A stretch of 64,000 nt of DNA from NCBI GenBank assembly GCA_963816435.1, contig CAWFKS010000007.1, forward strand, positions 1-64,000, read 5' to 3'. Both the position numbers and the translations under genes were made by a program. Source of the stretch: CAWFKS01 sp963816435. Its GTDB lineage: Bacteria; Pseudomonadota; Alphaproteobacteria; Rhizobiales; Rhizobiaceae. The notes under the pieces were generated by a model. The model had not been told where the DNA came from. It was given only the letters and a program-made list of their open reading frames with translations, and searched no databases. Shown piece by piece: positions 48,271 through 57,603 of this stretch (the first letter of the stretch is position 1; each line of letters opens with the position of its first letter).

Positions 48271-49923
48271 CTACTTGATGCGCGGCAGCTGCTCCCACTG
48301 GTGGAACGGCGGCGGAGAAGGAAGCTGCCACTCCAGCGTGGTTGCGCCCTCGCCCCACGGATTGGCGCCCGCGACCCGCTTCTTCGAGAACGCCTCGAAG
48401 ACGCCGTAGAGGAAGATCAGCACGCCGATGCCCGAGATGTAGGAGCCGTAGGACGACACCATGTTCCAGCCGGCGAACGCATCGGGGTAGTCGATGTAGC
48501 GGCGCGGCATGCCGGCAAGGCCCAGGAAGTGCTGCGGGAAGAACACCAGGTTCACGCCGATGAACGTCACCCAGAAATGGGTGCGGGCGATGAACGAGTT
48601 GTACATGTAGCCCGTCATCTTCGGGAACCAGTAGTACCAGGCCGCGAAGATCGCGAACACGGCACCCAGCGACAGCACGTAGTGGAAGTGCGCCACCACG
48701 TAGTAGGTGTCGTGCAGCGCCCGGTCGAGACCGGCATTGGCGAGCTGCACGCCGGTGACGCCGCCGATGGTGAACAGGAAGATGAACCCGATCGCCCACA
48801 GCATCGGCGTGCGCATCGAGATCGACCCGCCCCACATCGTGGCGATCCACGAGAAGATCTTCACGCCCGTCGGCACCGCAATCACCATCGTGGCGAACAC
48901 GAAGTAGCGCTGCGTGTCGAGCGACAGGCCCGTGGTGTACATGTGGTGCGCCCACACGACGAAGCCGACCGCGCCGATGGCGACCATGGCGTAGGCCATG
49001 CCGAGATAGCCGAAAACCGGCTTGCGCGAGAACGTCGAGATGACGTGGCTGACGATGCCGAATCCGGGAAGGATCAGGATGTAGACCTCCGGGTGGCCGA
49101 AGAACCAGAACAGGTGCTGGAACAGGATCGGGTCACCGCCGCCGGCCGGGTCGAAGAAGGTCGTGCCGAAGTTGCGGTCGGTCAGAAGCATGGTGATGCC
49201 GCCGGCCAGAACCGGAAGCGACAACAGCAGCAGGAAGGCGGTGATCAGCACCGACCAGGCAAACAGCGGCATCTTGTGCAGCGTCATGCCCGGCGCGCGC
49301 ATGTTGAAGATGGTGGTGATGAAGTTGATGGCGCCGAGGATCGACGACGCACCGGCGATGTGCAGCGCCAGAATCGCAAAGTCCACGGCCGGTCCGGGCT
49401 GGCCGGACGTCGAGAACGGCGGATACATCGTCCAGCCGCCGCCCACGCCGTAGCCACCGGCAGCGCCGGGAACGAACATCGAGGTCAGAAGCAGGATGAA
49501 GGCCGGCGGCAGCAGCCAGAACGAGATGTTGTTCATGCGCGGGAACGCCATGTCCGGCGCGCCGATCATGATCGGCACCATCCAGTTGCCGAAGCCGCCG
49601 ATCATCGCCGGCATCACCATGAAGAAGATCATGATCAGGCCGTGGGCGGTCGTGAACACGTTGTACATGTTCTTGCCGGCGTCGATCGCGGCCGCGCCCT
49701 CGTAGCCGTAGACCATGGAGGCCAGGCCGTGGAAGACCTGGATGCCCGGCTCGGCGAGTTCCCAGCGCATCATGATCGACAGGATGCCGCCGATCACGCC
49801 CGCGGTGATCGCGAAGATCAGGTAGAGCGTGCCGATGTCCTTGTGGTTGGTCGAATAGACCCAGCGCGTCCAGCCGTGGGGCCGGTGGTCGTCGTGGGCT
49901 TCGTGAGCTGCAGCGCCTGCCAT
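48271..49923 (-). CDS. ctaD: Cytochrome c oxidase subunit I
   Basis: The catalytic subunit of aa3-type oxidase, 550 residues and twelve helices. Heme and copper ligands are seen in GLASMVYGYEG and TAHGLIMIFFMVMPAMIGGFGNW (low-spin heme His), FWFFGHPEVYILILPGFGIVSHV (CuB His and the Tyr cross-link), YVVAHFHYVLSLGAVFAIF (high-spin heme and heme a His) and AHHMYTTGL. The proton-channel motif NNISFWLLPPAF is present. ATG 49923 starts it. It is intact and lies 43 bp after ctaC. Confidence 0.97.
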   Translation of the reverse strand: MAGAAAHEAHDDHRPHGWTRWVYSTNHKDIGTLYLIFAITAGVIGGILSIMMRWELAEPGIQVFHGLASMVYGYEGAAAIDAGKNMYNVFTTAHGLIMIFFMVMPAMIGGFGNWMVPIMIGAPDMAFPRMNNISFWLLPPAFILLLTSMFVPGAAGGYGVGGGWTMYPPFSTSGQPGPAVDFAILALHIAGASSILGAINFITTIFNMRAPGMTLHKMPLFAWSVLITAFLLLLSLPVLAGGITMLLTDRNFGTTFFDPAGGGDPILFQHLFWFFGHPEVYILILPGFGIVSHVISTFSRKPVFGYLGMAYAMVAIGAVGFVVWAHHMYTTGLSLDTQRYFVFATMVIAVPTGVKIFSWIATMWGGSISMRTPMLWAIGFIFLFTIGGVTGVQLANAGLDRALHDTYYVVAHFHYVLSLGAVFAIFAAWYYWFPKMTGYMYNSFIARTHFWVTFIGVNLVFFPQHFLGLAGMPRRYIDYPDAFAGWNMVSSYGSYISGIGVLIFLYGVFEAFSKKRVAGANPWGEGATTLEWQLPSPPPFHQWEQLPRIK

Positions 49924-49966
49924 GTGTCCGTCTCGCTCCGTGTTGTTCTTGCTCGCTGCCGCCTGG

Positions 49967-50851
49967 CTATTCGCCGGCCGCGGCCACCTTGGTTGGGGTT
50001 TCGCTGTCGATCGAGGCCATCAGCGCCTTGTTGGCGGCGCCCAGATCGTCGCGCGCGGTCTGCATCCAGGTGTCGAACTGGTCCTGGCTGACGACGCGAA
50101 TGTTGATCGGCATGAAGGCGTGGTCCTTGCCGCAGAGCTCCGAGCACTGGCCGTAATAGAGGCCTTCCTTCTCGGCCTTGAACCACGTCTCGTTCAGCCG
50201 GCCGGGAACCGCGTCCACCTTGATGCCGAACGCGGGCATGGCGAAGGCATGAATGACGTCGCTGCCGGTGACGAGCACCCGCACCGTGGTGTCGACGGGC
50301 ACGACCAGTTCGTTGTCGGCGGTCAGGAGGCGCGGATACTTGGCAAGGTCCTGCTTGCCCGCCGCGGCGCGGTCGCTGTCCGGCAGCAGCAGCGAAGAGA
50401 AGGACAGCGGCTCCTGGCCCTCCTCGTTGTTCTGGTATTCGTAGTCCCAGTACCACTGCACGCCTGTGGCCTTCACGGTCAGCTTCGGGGCGTCCGGCGG
50501 CGTGTATTCGTTGGTCAGGAGCTGGAAGGAGGGCACGGCGATGAACAACAGCACCACCACCGGTCCGATCGTCCACAGCACCTCGATCAACGTGTTGTGG
50601 CTGGTGCGCGAGGGCACGGGGTGCGCGCTCTCGCGAAAGCGGATGATGGCGAAGGCCAGCAGCAGCAGCACCAGTGCCACGATCGGCACGATGAACCACA
50701 ACGTGTAGTCCTCGAACCACCTGATCTCGTGCATGATGCCCGTCGCGGCCGGCTGCAGGCGCGTTTCCCACGGCTGCGGCATTGCCGCGTGCGCGGCAAC
50801 CGCGAACAGGCTCAGCGGCGCGGCGGCCAGGCTTGCAAAGAATCTCTTCAT
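49967..50851 (-). CDS. ctaC: Cytochrome c oxidase subunit II
   Basis: Subunit II accepts electrons from cytochrome c at CuA. The 294-residue protein has a signal peptide (MKRFFASLAAAPLSLFAVAAHA) and two membrane helices near residues 50-75 and 95-115. A cupredoxin domain follows with the CuA ligands in GSDVIHAFAMPAFGIKVDA and YGQCSELCGKDHAFMPI. I start at ATG 50851; an ATG three codons upstream (50860) is nearly as good. It is the first gene of the oxidase operon. Confidence 0.95.
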   Translation of the reverse strand: MKRFFASLAAAPLSLFAVAAHAAMPQPWETRLQPAATGIMHEIRWFEDYTLWFIVPIVALVLLLLAFAIIRFRESAHPVPSRTSHNTLIEVLWTIGPVVVLLFIAVPSFQLLTNEYTPPDAPKLTVKATGVQWYWDYEYQNNEEGQEPLSFSSLLLPDSDRAAAGKQDLAKYPRLLTADNELVVPVDTTVRVLVTGSDVIHAFAMPAFGIKVDAVPGRLNETWFKAEKEGLYYGQCSELCGKDHAFMPINIRVVSQDQFDTWMQTARDDLGAANKALMASIDSETPTKVAAAGE

Positions 50852-51152
50852 CACCCTCATCTTCTCCCCGGTCGACGCATCACGGCGACGGTTCTCCTGA
50901 CGTGCAGCCGGGCGGGAATCCCGCTGTCACAGGCGCTCTCAAACCATACTCTCATTTCAACCGCAAGAAAGGCGTCCCCCCTCGGATGCGGCATTTTTGC
51001 GCGAACGCGCCGTTGTGGCGGCAAAACAACGCCCGGGCCGGCGGACGGCGGCCCTGCCGCCATGTTGACGTCTCATTTCGCGTCATCGTGCCGAAAATCG
51101 TGGTGAGCCAGCTTGTGGCAGGTTAAATTGCCGCGAATCGCAGGGAGTAGAG
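50852..51152. other. Intergenic region between ctaC and ialB
   Basis: About 300 bp separate the divergent ctaC and ialB genes. No frame here looks like a protein. The region should hold the promoters of the oxidase operon and of ialB, but I could not pick clear -35/-10 pairs. It includes several short GC-rich inverted stretches without T-tracts. Confidence 0.5.
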
Positions 51153-51665
51153 ATGCCAGCCAAACCGTTCCGAGCTTTTGCGGCCGCATGCCTCGTGACC
51201 GCATCGTTGATGCCCGGCCAGGCCCTGGCGCAACAGAGCGGCACGGTGCGCGCCACCCACGGCGCATGGTCTGTGATCTGCGACACGCCGGCCGGCGCGT
51301 CGCAGGAGCAGTGCGCGATGATGCAGAACGTCGTGGCCGAGGACCGGCCCGAGATCGGCCTGTCGGTGGTCGTGCTGAGGACCGCCGACAACAAGGCCGA
51401 GATCCTGCGCGTGCTGGCACCGCTCGGCGTGTTGCTGCCCAACGGGCTCGGCCTCAACGTCGACGGCAAGGACATCGGTCGCGCCTATTTCGTGCGCTGC
51501 TTCCAGGACGGCTGCTATGCCGAGGTGATCCTCGAAAAGCAGCTCCTCGACACGCTGAAGACCGGCAAGTCCGCCACCTTCATCGTCTTCCAGACGCCGG
51601 AAGAGGGCATCGGCATTCCCGTCGACCTCAACGGCTTCGCCGAGAGCTACGCCGCCCTGCCCTGA
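51153..51665 (+). CDS. Invasion-associated locus B (IalB) family protein
   Basis: The 170-residue secreted protein has a signal peptide (to about ALAQQ), then the IalB pattern THGAWSVICDTPAGASQEQCAMMQNVV, EILRVLAPLGVLLPNGLGLNVDG and YFVRCFQDGCYAEVILEKQLL, with paired cysteines for disulfides. IalB was named in Bartonella for erythrocyte entry, but homologues are widespread in non-pathogenic rhizobia and the general function is not known. ATG 51153 follows AGGGAGTAGAG. Confidence 0.9.
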   Translation: MPAKPFRAFAAACLVTASLMPGQALAQQSGTVRATHGAWSVICDTPAGASQEQCAMMQNVVAEDRPEIGLSVVVLRTADNKAEILRVLAPLGVLLPNGLGLNVDGKDIGRAYFVRCFQDGCYAEVILEKQLLDTLKTGKSATFIVFQTPEEGIGIPVDLNGFAESYAALP

Positions 51666-51871
51666 GCGTTGGCGAAGCCGGATCGCGCGCGGCTTCGCGC
51701 CACTCGGCGACTGCGGCAGGCGACCGCGCTCACGCTCTGGCATCCCAGGAAACAGCCGCACCCGCCGGCGACGCCGATGCCGATGCCGGCGATGGCATAG
51801 TCGGTGCCGAAAACGGCGCCGGCGGCGCAGCCGACCAGGGCTCCGATCGCAATCCATGACACGAGGCTCAT
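51647..51871 (-). CDS. Possible small glycine-zipper membrane protein
   Basis: A 74-residue frame starting at ATG 51871 reads MSLVSWIAIGALVGCAAGAV, then GTDYAIAGIGIGVAGGCGCFLGC, a glycine-zipper-like hydrophobic hairpin. A basic tail follows (residues about 45-74) and overlaps the ialB 3' end by 19 bp on the other strand. No strong ribosome binding site is seen. The hydrophobic part looks real; the tail may be read-through of a shorter gene. Confidence 0.45.
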   Translation of the reverse strand: MSLVSWIAIGALVGCAAGAVFGTDYAIAGIGIGVAGGCGCFLGCQSVSAVACRSRRVARSRARSGFANAQGRAA

Positions 51872-52008
51872 GGCGCCCGAATTTAGCCATGGCGCGGCCT
51901 GCCGCAAGGTCCGGCCGCCGCTGGTGCAACTTCGGGTGCAACTTTGCCGGCCGCCTCCTATATTGAGCGCGGAACCCGCATCTTTCCCCTCCCGCATGGA
52001 GCGACCCG

Positions 52009-53424
52009 GTGACAGCAAGGCTGCTAGAGCGATTCGACATTTCCGAAGAGTCCGTCCGCAGGATCGTGGCCGACACGATCCAGGGCGCCGACGACGGCGA
52101 GCTCTTCGTCGAATACAGCGAGGGCGAGGCGCTGGGCTTCGACAACGGCCGGCTGAAGACGGCGAACTTCAACATCGACCAGGGATTCGGCCTGCGCGCA
52201 GTCGCCGGCGAGGCGTCGGGCTACGCCCATTCGGGCGAGCTTTCCGAAGGCGCGCTGCAGCGCGCGGCCGATGCCGTCGCGGCGGTCAAGGGCGGCTACT
52301 CGGGGACGCTCGCTGCCCCGCCGCAGGGCACCAACCGCAAGCTCTACGGCGACGAGAACCCGATCACCTCGCCCGGCTTCGAGGCCAAGGCGAAGCTGCT
52401 GCAGGAGGTCGACGCCTACCTGCGCAACCATGACCCGCGCGTGCGCCAGGTCTCGGCCAGCCTGACGGCGTCGTGGCAGCAGGTCGAGATCCTGCGCGCC
52501 GACGGCACCTCGGCGCAGGACGTGCGGCCGCTGGTGCGCATGAGCGTGTCGGTGGTCGTCGGCGACGGCGACCGCCAGGAATCGGGCTCCTACGGCATGG
52601 GCGGGCGAAAGTCGTTCGGCGAGTTCCTGGCCGAGGAATCCTGGAAGTTCGCGGCCGACGAGGCGCTGCGCCAGGCACTGGTCAACCTCGAGGCGGTCGA
52701 CGCGCCGGCCGGCACGTTCGACATCGTGCTTTCCTCCGGCTGGCCGGGCGTGATGCTGCACGAGGCGGTGGGCCACGGGCTGGAAGGCGACTTCAACCGC
52801 AAGAAGACCTCGGCCTTCGCCGGGCTGATGGGCCAGCAGGTGGCCGCCAAGGGCGTCACCGTCGTCGACGACGGCACGATCGCGGAAAGGCGCGGCTCGC
52901 TGACCATCGACGACGAGGGCACGCCGTCCGGCCACAACGTGCTGATCGAGGACGGCAAGCTCGTCGGCTACATGCAGGACCGCCAGAACGCCCGGCTGAT
53001 GGGCATGAAGCCGACCGGCAACGGCAGGCGCGAATCCTACGCCCACCAGCCGATGCCGCGCATGACCAACACCTACATGACGGCCGGCGACAAGACGCCG
53101 GAAGAGATCATCTCGTCCGTCAAGAAAGGCATCTACGCCGTTTCCTTCGGCGGCGGACAGGTCGACATCACCAGCGGCAAGTTCGTGTTCGGCTGCACCG
53201 AGGCCTACATGATCGAGGACGGGAAGGTGACGCAGCCGATCAAGGGCGCCATGCTGATCGGCAACGGGCCGGACGCCATGCACCGCGTCTCGATGATCGG
53301 CAACGACATGAAGCTCGACAGCGGCATCGGCATGTGCGGCAAGGCCGGCCAGGGCGTGCCGGTCGGCGTCGGCCAGCCGCATCTGAGGATGGACCAGATG
53401 ACGGTCGGCGGGACGAAGGCCTGA
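52009..53424 (+). CDS. tldD: Metalloprotease TldD
   Basis: TldD works with TldE/PmbA to cut unfolded or modified peptides (microcin processing, CcdA degradation in E. coli). The 471-residue protein has the zinc motif in MLHEAVGHGLEGDFNRKK, preceded by FDIVLSSGWPG. Other family blocks are FDNGRLKTANFNIDQGFGLRAV, SYAHQPMPRMTNTYMTAG and GKFVFGCTEAYMIEDGKVTQPI. The start is GTG 52009. A partner tldE is not in the window. It ends 3 bp from the convergent RES toxin gene. Confidence 0.94.
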   Translation: MTARLLERFDISEESVRRIVADTIQGADDGELFVEYSEGEALGFDNGRLKTANFNIDQGFGLRAVAGEASGYAHSGELSEGALQRAADAVAAVKGGYSGTLAAPPQGTNRKLYGDENPITSPGFEAKAKLLQEVDAYLRNHDPRVRQVSASLTASWQQVEILRADGTSAQDVRPLVRMSVSVVVGDGDRQESGSYGMGGRKSFGEFLAEESWKFAADEALRQALVNLEAVDAPAGTFDIVLSSGWPGVMLHEAVGHGLEGDFNRKKTSAFAGLMGQQVAAKGVTVVDDGTIAERRGSLTIDDEGTPSGHNVLIEDGKLVGYMQDRQNARLMGMKPTGNGRRESYAHQPMPRMTNTYMTAGDKTPEEIISSVKKGIYAVSFGGGQVDITSGKFVFGCTEAYMIEDGKVTQPIKGAMLIGNGPDAMHRVSMIGNDMKLDSGIGMCGKAGQGVPVGVGQPHLRMDQMTVGGTKA

Positions 53425-53427
53425 CCG

Positions 53428-53973
53428 CTAGACCCACGACGCCGGGGTGCGCGGCAGCCTGTGCTCGGGGTCGACGATCCCGAGCGTCGGCGCGCCGGGC
53501 GTGTTCCAGCTCCACAGCGCCACGCAGGTCCCGCCGGGCGACATGAAGGACGGATAGACGACGCCGTCGAAGCCGTCCGTCAGCAGTTTCTCGCGCAGCA
53601 GGTGCGTCGCCGGTCTGCGCCCCTCGTCCAGCTCGGCGCGCCATTCGCAGCGGTGGATGTCTTCCCCGACGCCAAGCGCGGACAGAACCTGCGGGTCCGT
53701 CAGGTCCGCAAGCTGCGCGCCGCGCAGTTCGAGCTGCGCGATCAGCGCCGGATGCTGGACAAAGCCCTGATTGTATTCCGCCCAGGCGGTGGACAGTTCG
53801 CGCGCGGCATAGATCGCCGGCGCGCCGACCGGATTCCAGCGGCCGCCGAAGCGTGCCGCTCCCTCCCCCGACAGCGGCAGGTGCGCCCAGCGCGGCACGA
53901 AGGCGCGCCACAGCACCAGCGGCTCCCGCCCCACGTCGGCAACACCCGCATCGGCTGCACCGGTGTCAGGCAT
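53428..53973 (-). CDS. RES-domain toxin of a RES-Xre toxin-antitoxin pair
   Basis: RES toxins deplete NAD+ in the cell. The 181-residue protein has the Arg of the family in EGAARFGGRWNPVGAPAIYAA, then ELSTAWAEYNQGF, and later WSWNTPGAPTLGIVDPEHRLP. Length and layout fit the family. The ATG at 53973 overlaps the antitoxin stop by 8 bp, as is usual for these operons. Whether all active-site residues are retained needs a structure-based alignment. The pair lies between tldD and a sirtuin gene. Confidence 0.87.
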   Translation of the reverse strand: MPDTGAADAGVADVGREPLVLWRAFVPRWAHLPLSGEGAARFGGRWNPVGAPAIYAARELSTAWAEYNQGFVQHPALIAQLELRGAQLADLTDPQVLSALGVGEDIHRCEWRAELDEGRRPATHLLREKLLTDGFDGVVYPSFMSPGGTCVALWSWNTPGAPTLGIVDPEHRLPRTPASWV

Positions 53974-54337
53974 AGACGCCGGAGCGCACCGCTTCGAGAT
54001 AGGACAGGACCTTGTCCGCCTTGCCTTCCTGCACGAGATCGTAGGCCGTCTTGCCGGCCCAGCCGGGGATCGGCTGATGCTTGAACCAGATCGCGGCGCG
54101 CTCGTCGCCGCCGGCCATCTCGCTGGCAAGCGCCAGGATGCGCACCACCGGGCTCAGCGCCGCGTCGACCTTGCGCGCCCCGGTCTTGGCGGTCAGCGTG
54201 TTGCGGGCGACACCGATCAGGCCCGCCAGTTCGCTGAGCGTGACGCCGAGCAGTTCCGCGACGCGGCGCGGCGACAGGAACGGCGTGGCCTCCTCGCCGA
54301 AGCGGAAGGCCGGAGCATCGAGGGCAGCTGAATTCAT
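53966..54337 (-). CDS. Xre/ParS-type antitoxin (DUF2384)
   Basis: The 123-residue protein has an Xre-like helix-turn-helix (PRRVAELLGVTLSELAGLIGV then ARNTLTAK). The DUF2384 toxin-binding C-terminus follows: LALASEMAGGDERAAIWFKHQPIPGW and AGKTAYDLVQEGKADKVLSYLEAV. This is the standard antitoxin of RES toxins. It also represses its operon in known cases. The ATG at 54337 is preceded by a -35/-10-like pair at 54378-54349 on the minus strand. Confidence 0.9.
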   Translation of the reverse strand: MNSAALDAPAFRFGEEATPFLSPRRVAELLGVTLSELAGLIGVARNTLTAKTGARKVDAALSPVVRILALASEMAGGDERAAIWFKHQPIPGWAGKTAYDLVQEGKADKVLSYLEAVRSGVYA

Positions 54338-54348
54338 CTTGGCACGCT

Positions 54349-54389
54349 TCTATCACGATTTGACAAGCTACCGTTCAATATGCGCTTAT
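54349..54389. promoter_or_regulatory. Overlapping divergent promoter candidates for the RES-Xre pair and the sirtuin gene
   Basis: On the plus strand TTGACA (54360-54365) and GCTTAT (54384-54389) are 18 bases apart and face the sirtuin gene. On the minus strand TTGAAC (54378-54373) and GATAGA (54354-54349) are also 18 apart and face the antitoxin. The two overlap, so antitoxin binding could affect both. Confidence 0.4.
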
Positions 54390-54427
54390 CCGGTGCACGT
54401 TTCAAGTTATGCCGCCTGAGCCGCCGA

Positions 54428-55135
54428 ATGCCCACCCCCTCCTCCATCGTCATCCTCACCGGCGCCGGGATTTCGGCCGAATCCGGCGTCGACACGTTCC
54501 GTGACCCCGAGGGCCTGTGGGCCCGGGTCGACTATCGCGACGTCGCCACGCCAGAGGGGTTCCAGCGCAATCCGGCGCTGGTGCACGAGTTCTACAACGA
54601 ACGCCGGCGCACGATGGAGACGGTGGAGCCGAACGCGGCGCATTTCGCACTGGCCCGGCTGGAGCGGGAATTTCGCGGCGAGGTGACGCTGGTCACCCAG
54701 AACATCGACGACCTGCACGAGCGCGCCGGCTCCCACAAGCTCATCCACATGCACGGCGAACTCGCCAGCGCGCTGTGCATGAATTGCGGCCACCGCACGC
54801 CCTGGCACCACGACCTGTCGGCGAAGGACATCTGCCCGGCCTGCTGGTCGATCGGCTTCCTGCGGCCCGACGTCGTGTGGTTCGGCGAGATGCCCTACCA
54901 CATGGAGCGCATCCATGCCGCACTGTCGGCCTGCGACCTGTTCCTGTCGATCGGCACCAGCGGCAATGTCTATCCGGCCGCCGGCTTCGTCGCCGACGCG
55001 CGCGACCACGGCGCCCACACCGTCGAACTCAACCTCGAGCCGTCCGAGGGCATAGACCAGTTCGAGGAACACGAGCACGGCCCGGCGACGCGGCTGGTGC
55101 CGGCCTATGTCGAGCGGCTGCTGTCGGGCGGCTGA
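54428..55135 (+). CDS. cobB: NAD-dependent protein deacylase (sirtuin)
   Basis: CobB-type sirtuins remove acyl groups from lysines with NAD+. The 235-residue protein has the NAD motif ILTGAGISAESGVDTFRDPEGL, then TLVTQNIDDLHERAGS, the catalytic His in HMHGEL, the zinc cysteines CMNC and CPAC, and LFLSIGTSGNVYPAAGFV. The ATG at 54428 is the natural start. It is divergent from the RES-Xre pair. Both sirtuin and RES toxin use NAD+, but no functional link is shown. Confidence 0.92.
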   Translation: MPTPSSIVILTGAGISAESGVDTFRDPEGLWARVDYRDVATPEGFQRNPALVHEFYNERRRTMETVEPNAAHFALARLEREFRGEVTLVTQNIDDLHERAGSHKLIHMHGELASALCMNCGHRTPWHHDLSAKDICPACWSIGFLRPDVVWFGEMPYHMERIHAALSACDLFLSIGTSGNVYPAAGFVADARDHGAHTVELNLEPSEGIDQFEEHEHGPATRLVPAYVERLLSGG

Positions 55136-55141
55136 GGCTGG

Positions 55142-56384
55142 TCAGCGCCGCTTCTTCGGCTTTTCGAGCAGCGCCACCGCCTCGACGTGCGGCGACCACA
55201 GGAACTGGTCGATGGGCGTCACGCTCTCCAGGCGATAGCCGCCGTCGAGCAGGATGCGCAGGTCGCGCGTCAGCGTCGCCGGATTGCAGGAGACGGCGGC
55301 GACGCGCCTCACCTCCGAACGGGCGATCTCCTTGACCTGCGCTTCCGCGCCGGCACGCGGCGGGTCGAAGACGAGGCCGTCGAAGGCCGCGAGGTCCTTC
55401 CAGGTCAGCGGACGGCGGTAGAGGTCGCGCCTTTCGGTGGTGACCTGCTTCAGGCCCGAGGCGAACCGGAACGCCCGGTCGAGCGCGGCCAGCGCCGGCT
55501 GGTCGGATTCGACTGCGTGGACCTGCGACCCGGCCGCCAGCCGCAGGGCGAACGTGCCGGAGCCGGAGAACAGGTCGGCTACCTTCCTGGCGCCGGAAAG
55601 ATGCGCCGTCACCAGCCCTACCATCGCCTCCTCGGCAGTCTCCACGGCCTGCAGGAAGGCGCCGGGCGGGATTTCCACCGGCACGTTGCCGAACGTCACC
55701 AACGGCTTTTTCGGCTCGACGATTATCTCCCCATCGACCGAAAGCCGCGCGAAACCCGCCTCGATGACGAAGCGCGTGGCGCGGGCGCGCGCCGCATCGT
55801 CGAGCTTGCCGCTTTCTCCGGCCGCGATGTCGAGGCCGGATGCCGTCGACGGTCGTCAGCAGCCTGAACGGCTTCGGCGTCGCGCAGATCAGTCCCGCCA
55901 GTTCGCGCAGCTTTGGCAGTGCGGCGACGATCTCGGGACGGGCGATCGGGCATTCCTCGACATCGACGATTTCATGCGAGCCGGCCTGGAGATAGCCGAG
56001 CAGCATGCCCGAGGCCGTCTTGCGCGCCGTCAGCGTGACGCGCCGGCGGCTGTGCGGCGCGCAGGGCACGAGGTCGGCGACCGGCGCGTCGATGCCCCGG
56101 CTCTTCAGTGCCTCGACCACCCTGCCGCGCTTCCAGGCGCGATAGGCGCCCTCTTCCAGGTGCTGGATGGCGCAGCCGCCACAGATGCCGAAATGCCGGC
56201 ACGTCGGCTCGACCCTTTCGGGCGATCTTGCGAGGATCGCGATCAGCGTCGCCCGGTCCCGCTCGCGGGCAGCGTTCACCTCCTCGCCCGGCAGGGTGAA
56301 GGGGATGTAGACCGGCCCTTGGTCGGTGTCGGCGACGCCGTCGGCCTGCGCGCCGAGCCGCGCGATGGTGAAGCGCGAGCTCAC
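55142..56384 (-). CDS. TrmA/RumA-family RNA m5U methyltransferase-like protein (frameshifted)
   Basis: This is a class I AdoMet-dependent RNA methyltransferase of the TrmA/RlmD type. The N-terminal half carries an [4Fe-4S] cysteine set in CRHFGICGGCAIQHL plus a later Cys in VEECPIARP. The C-terminal half carries the AdoMet motifs VADLFSGSGTFALRLA and FDGLVFDPPRAGAEAQV and the catalytic Cys in VAAVSCNPATLTRDL. One extra base near 55846-55850 separates the halves; removing it gives 413 residues. The start is GTG 56384, overlapping the tlyA stop (GTGA), so the two RNA-modification genes are coupled. Confidence 0.87.
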
Positions 56385-57147
56385 AGCGTCTTTTCTCCGG
56401 CCAGCAGGAACTCGCGGTTGCCGTCGCCGCCCTCGATCGGCGAATCCGCCACGCCAATCGCGCGCCAGCCTTCGAACGCGTCGAGCCAGGCCCGCAGATT
56501 TTCCGCGATCCGCGGCCCGTCCGCCGGATCGCGCAGAATGCCACCCTTGCCGAGCGCGGCCTTCCCAGCCTCGAATTGCGGTTTGACGAGGAACACGCCG
56601 AGCGCGCCTTGTGCTGCCAGCCGCAGGGCGGGCGGCAGCGCCAGTTTCAGCGAGATGAAGCTGACGTCGGAGACGAGCAGGTCGGGCACTTGGCCGCCCA
56701 GCGTGTCGAGGTCGAGATCGCGCGCGTTGACGCCTTCCAGCACGGTGACGCGCGGGTCGGCCCGCAGCGTCTCGTGAAGCTGGCCGTGGCCGACGTCGAG
56801 TGCGGTGACATGCGCGGCGCCGCGCTGCAGCAGCACCTGCGTGAAGCCGCCGGTCGAGGCGCCGATGTCGAGCGCCACCCGTCCGGCTACGTCGAGGCCG
56901 AAATGGTCGAGCGCGTGCGCCAGCTTCAGCGCGGCGCGCGAGACGTAGGTCCGGGCAGGATCGTCAACGGCGATCACGGCCTCGGCCGGCACGGCTCTGG
57001 CCGGGCTTGGCGGCGCTCCGCGCCGTCCACCGTCACGGTGCCACGCAGGACGGCGTCACGGGCGCGCGAACGGCTCTGAAACAGCCCGCGCGCCACCAGC
57101 AATTCGTCGAGCCGCAGCCGTTGCGCCTGTGTTTCGGGGGCTGTCAT
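56381..57147 (-). CDS. tlyA: TlyA-family rRNA 2'-O-methyltransferase/hemolysin (frameshifted)
   Basis: TlyA proteins methylate 16S and 23S rRNA and have an N-terminal S4 RNA-binding domain. The S4 part begins at ATG 57147 with TQAQRLRLDELLVARGLFQSRSRARDAVLRGTVTVDG. The methyltransferase part follows in another frame with YVSRAALKLAHALDHFGLDV, ALDIGASTGGFTQVLLQRGA and VSFISLKLALPPAL, and ends with GNREFLLAGEK. Two extra bases, one near 57010-57015 and one near 56993, account for the shift. Repaired length is 254 residues. It is followed by the TrmA-like gene with overlap. Confidence 0.88.
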
Positions 57148-57215
57148 CGGCCTTCATTGGCCAATTGCATGCCCGTTTGCAAGCGCGACGGACCCGCGCC
57201 GTCGGAAGCCGAGAG

Positions 57216-57497
57216 TCAGAACGAACTCGCCGTCTGGACGGGTGCGACGATGCTGGAAGAGGCGCTGTTCGGCGCGCGCGGGGCCGGTTGCAGCGTCTGC
57301 GCGACCAGCGCACCGTCCGATCGGAAGCGCACCAGGCGCGGCGCCTCGTCATAGGCGAAGCCGCCGCGCAGGTCGCCCATCTTGGCGGCGACGATGTCCA
57401 CGGCGGCCTGCTCAAGCGTGCGGTCGTATTTCTGTTCGGCATGCGCCGTGCCCGCCACCAGTGCGAGAACGGCGGCGCCCAGCAATATTCTTGTCAT
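57216..57497 (-). CDS. Small secreted protein of unknown function
   Basis: A 93-residue protein with a clear signal peptide (MTRILLGAAVLALVAGTAHA). It has a short helical part (TLEQAAVDIVAAKMGDLRGGF), then LVRFRSDGALVAQTL and a Pro/Ala/Ser-rich end. I do not recognise a family. It is on the minus strand between dxs and tlyA, 69 bp before the tlyA start codon, and may share their transcript. Confidence 0.65.
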   Translation of the reverse strand: MTRILLGAAVLALVAGTAHAEQKYDRTLEQAAVDIVAAKMGDLRGGFAYDEAPRLVRFRSDGALVAQTLQPAPRAPNSASSSIVAPVQTASSF

Positions 57498-57603
57498 TTG
57501 AAGTCTCCCTGTTCCCGGGAGACGTCCTATCAGCGCGCGGCTAAGAAACGGCCAAGGGACAGCGTAAGCAAAGGCCCAAGAAGTAGGCTGAATTGAAGGT
57601 GAA

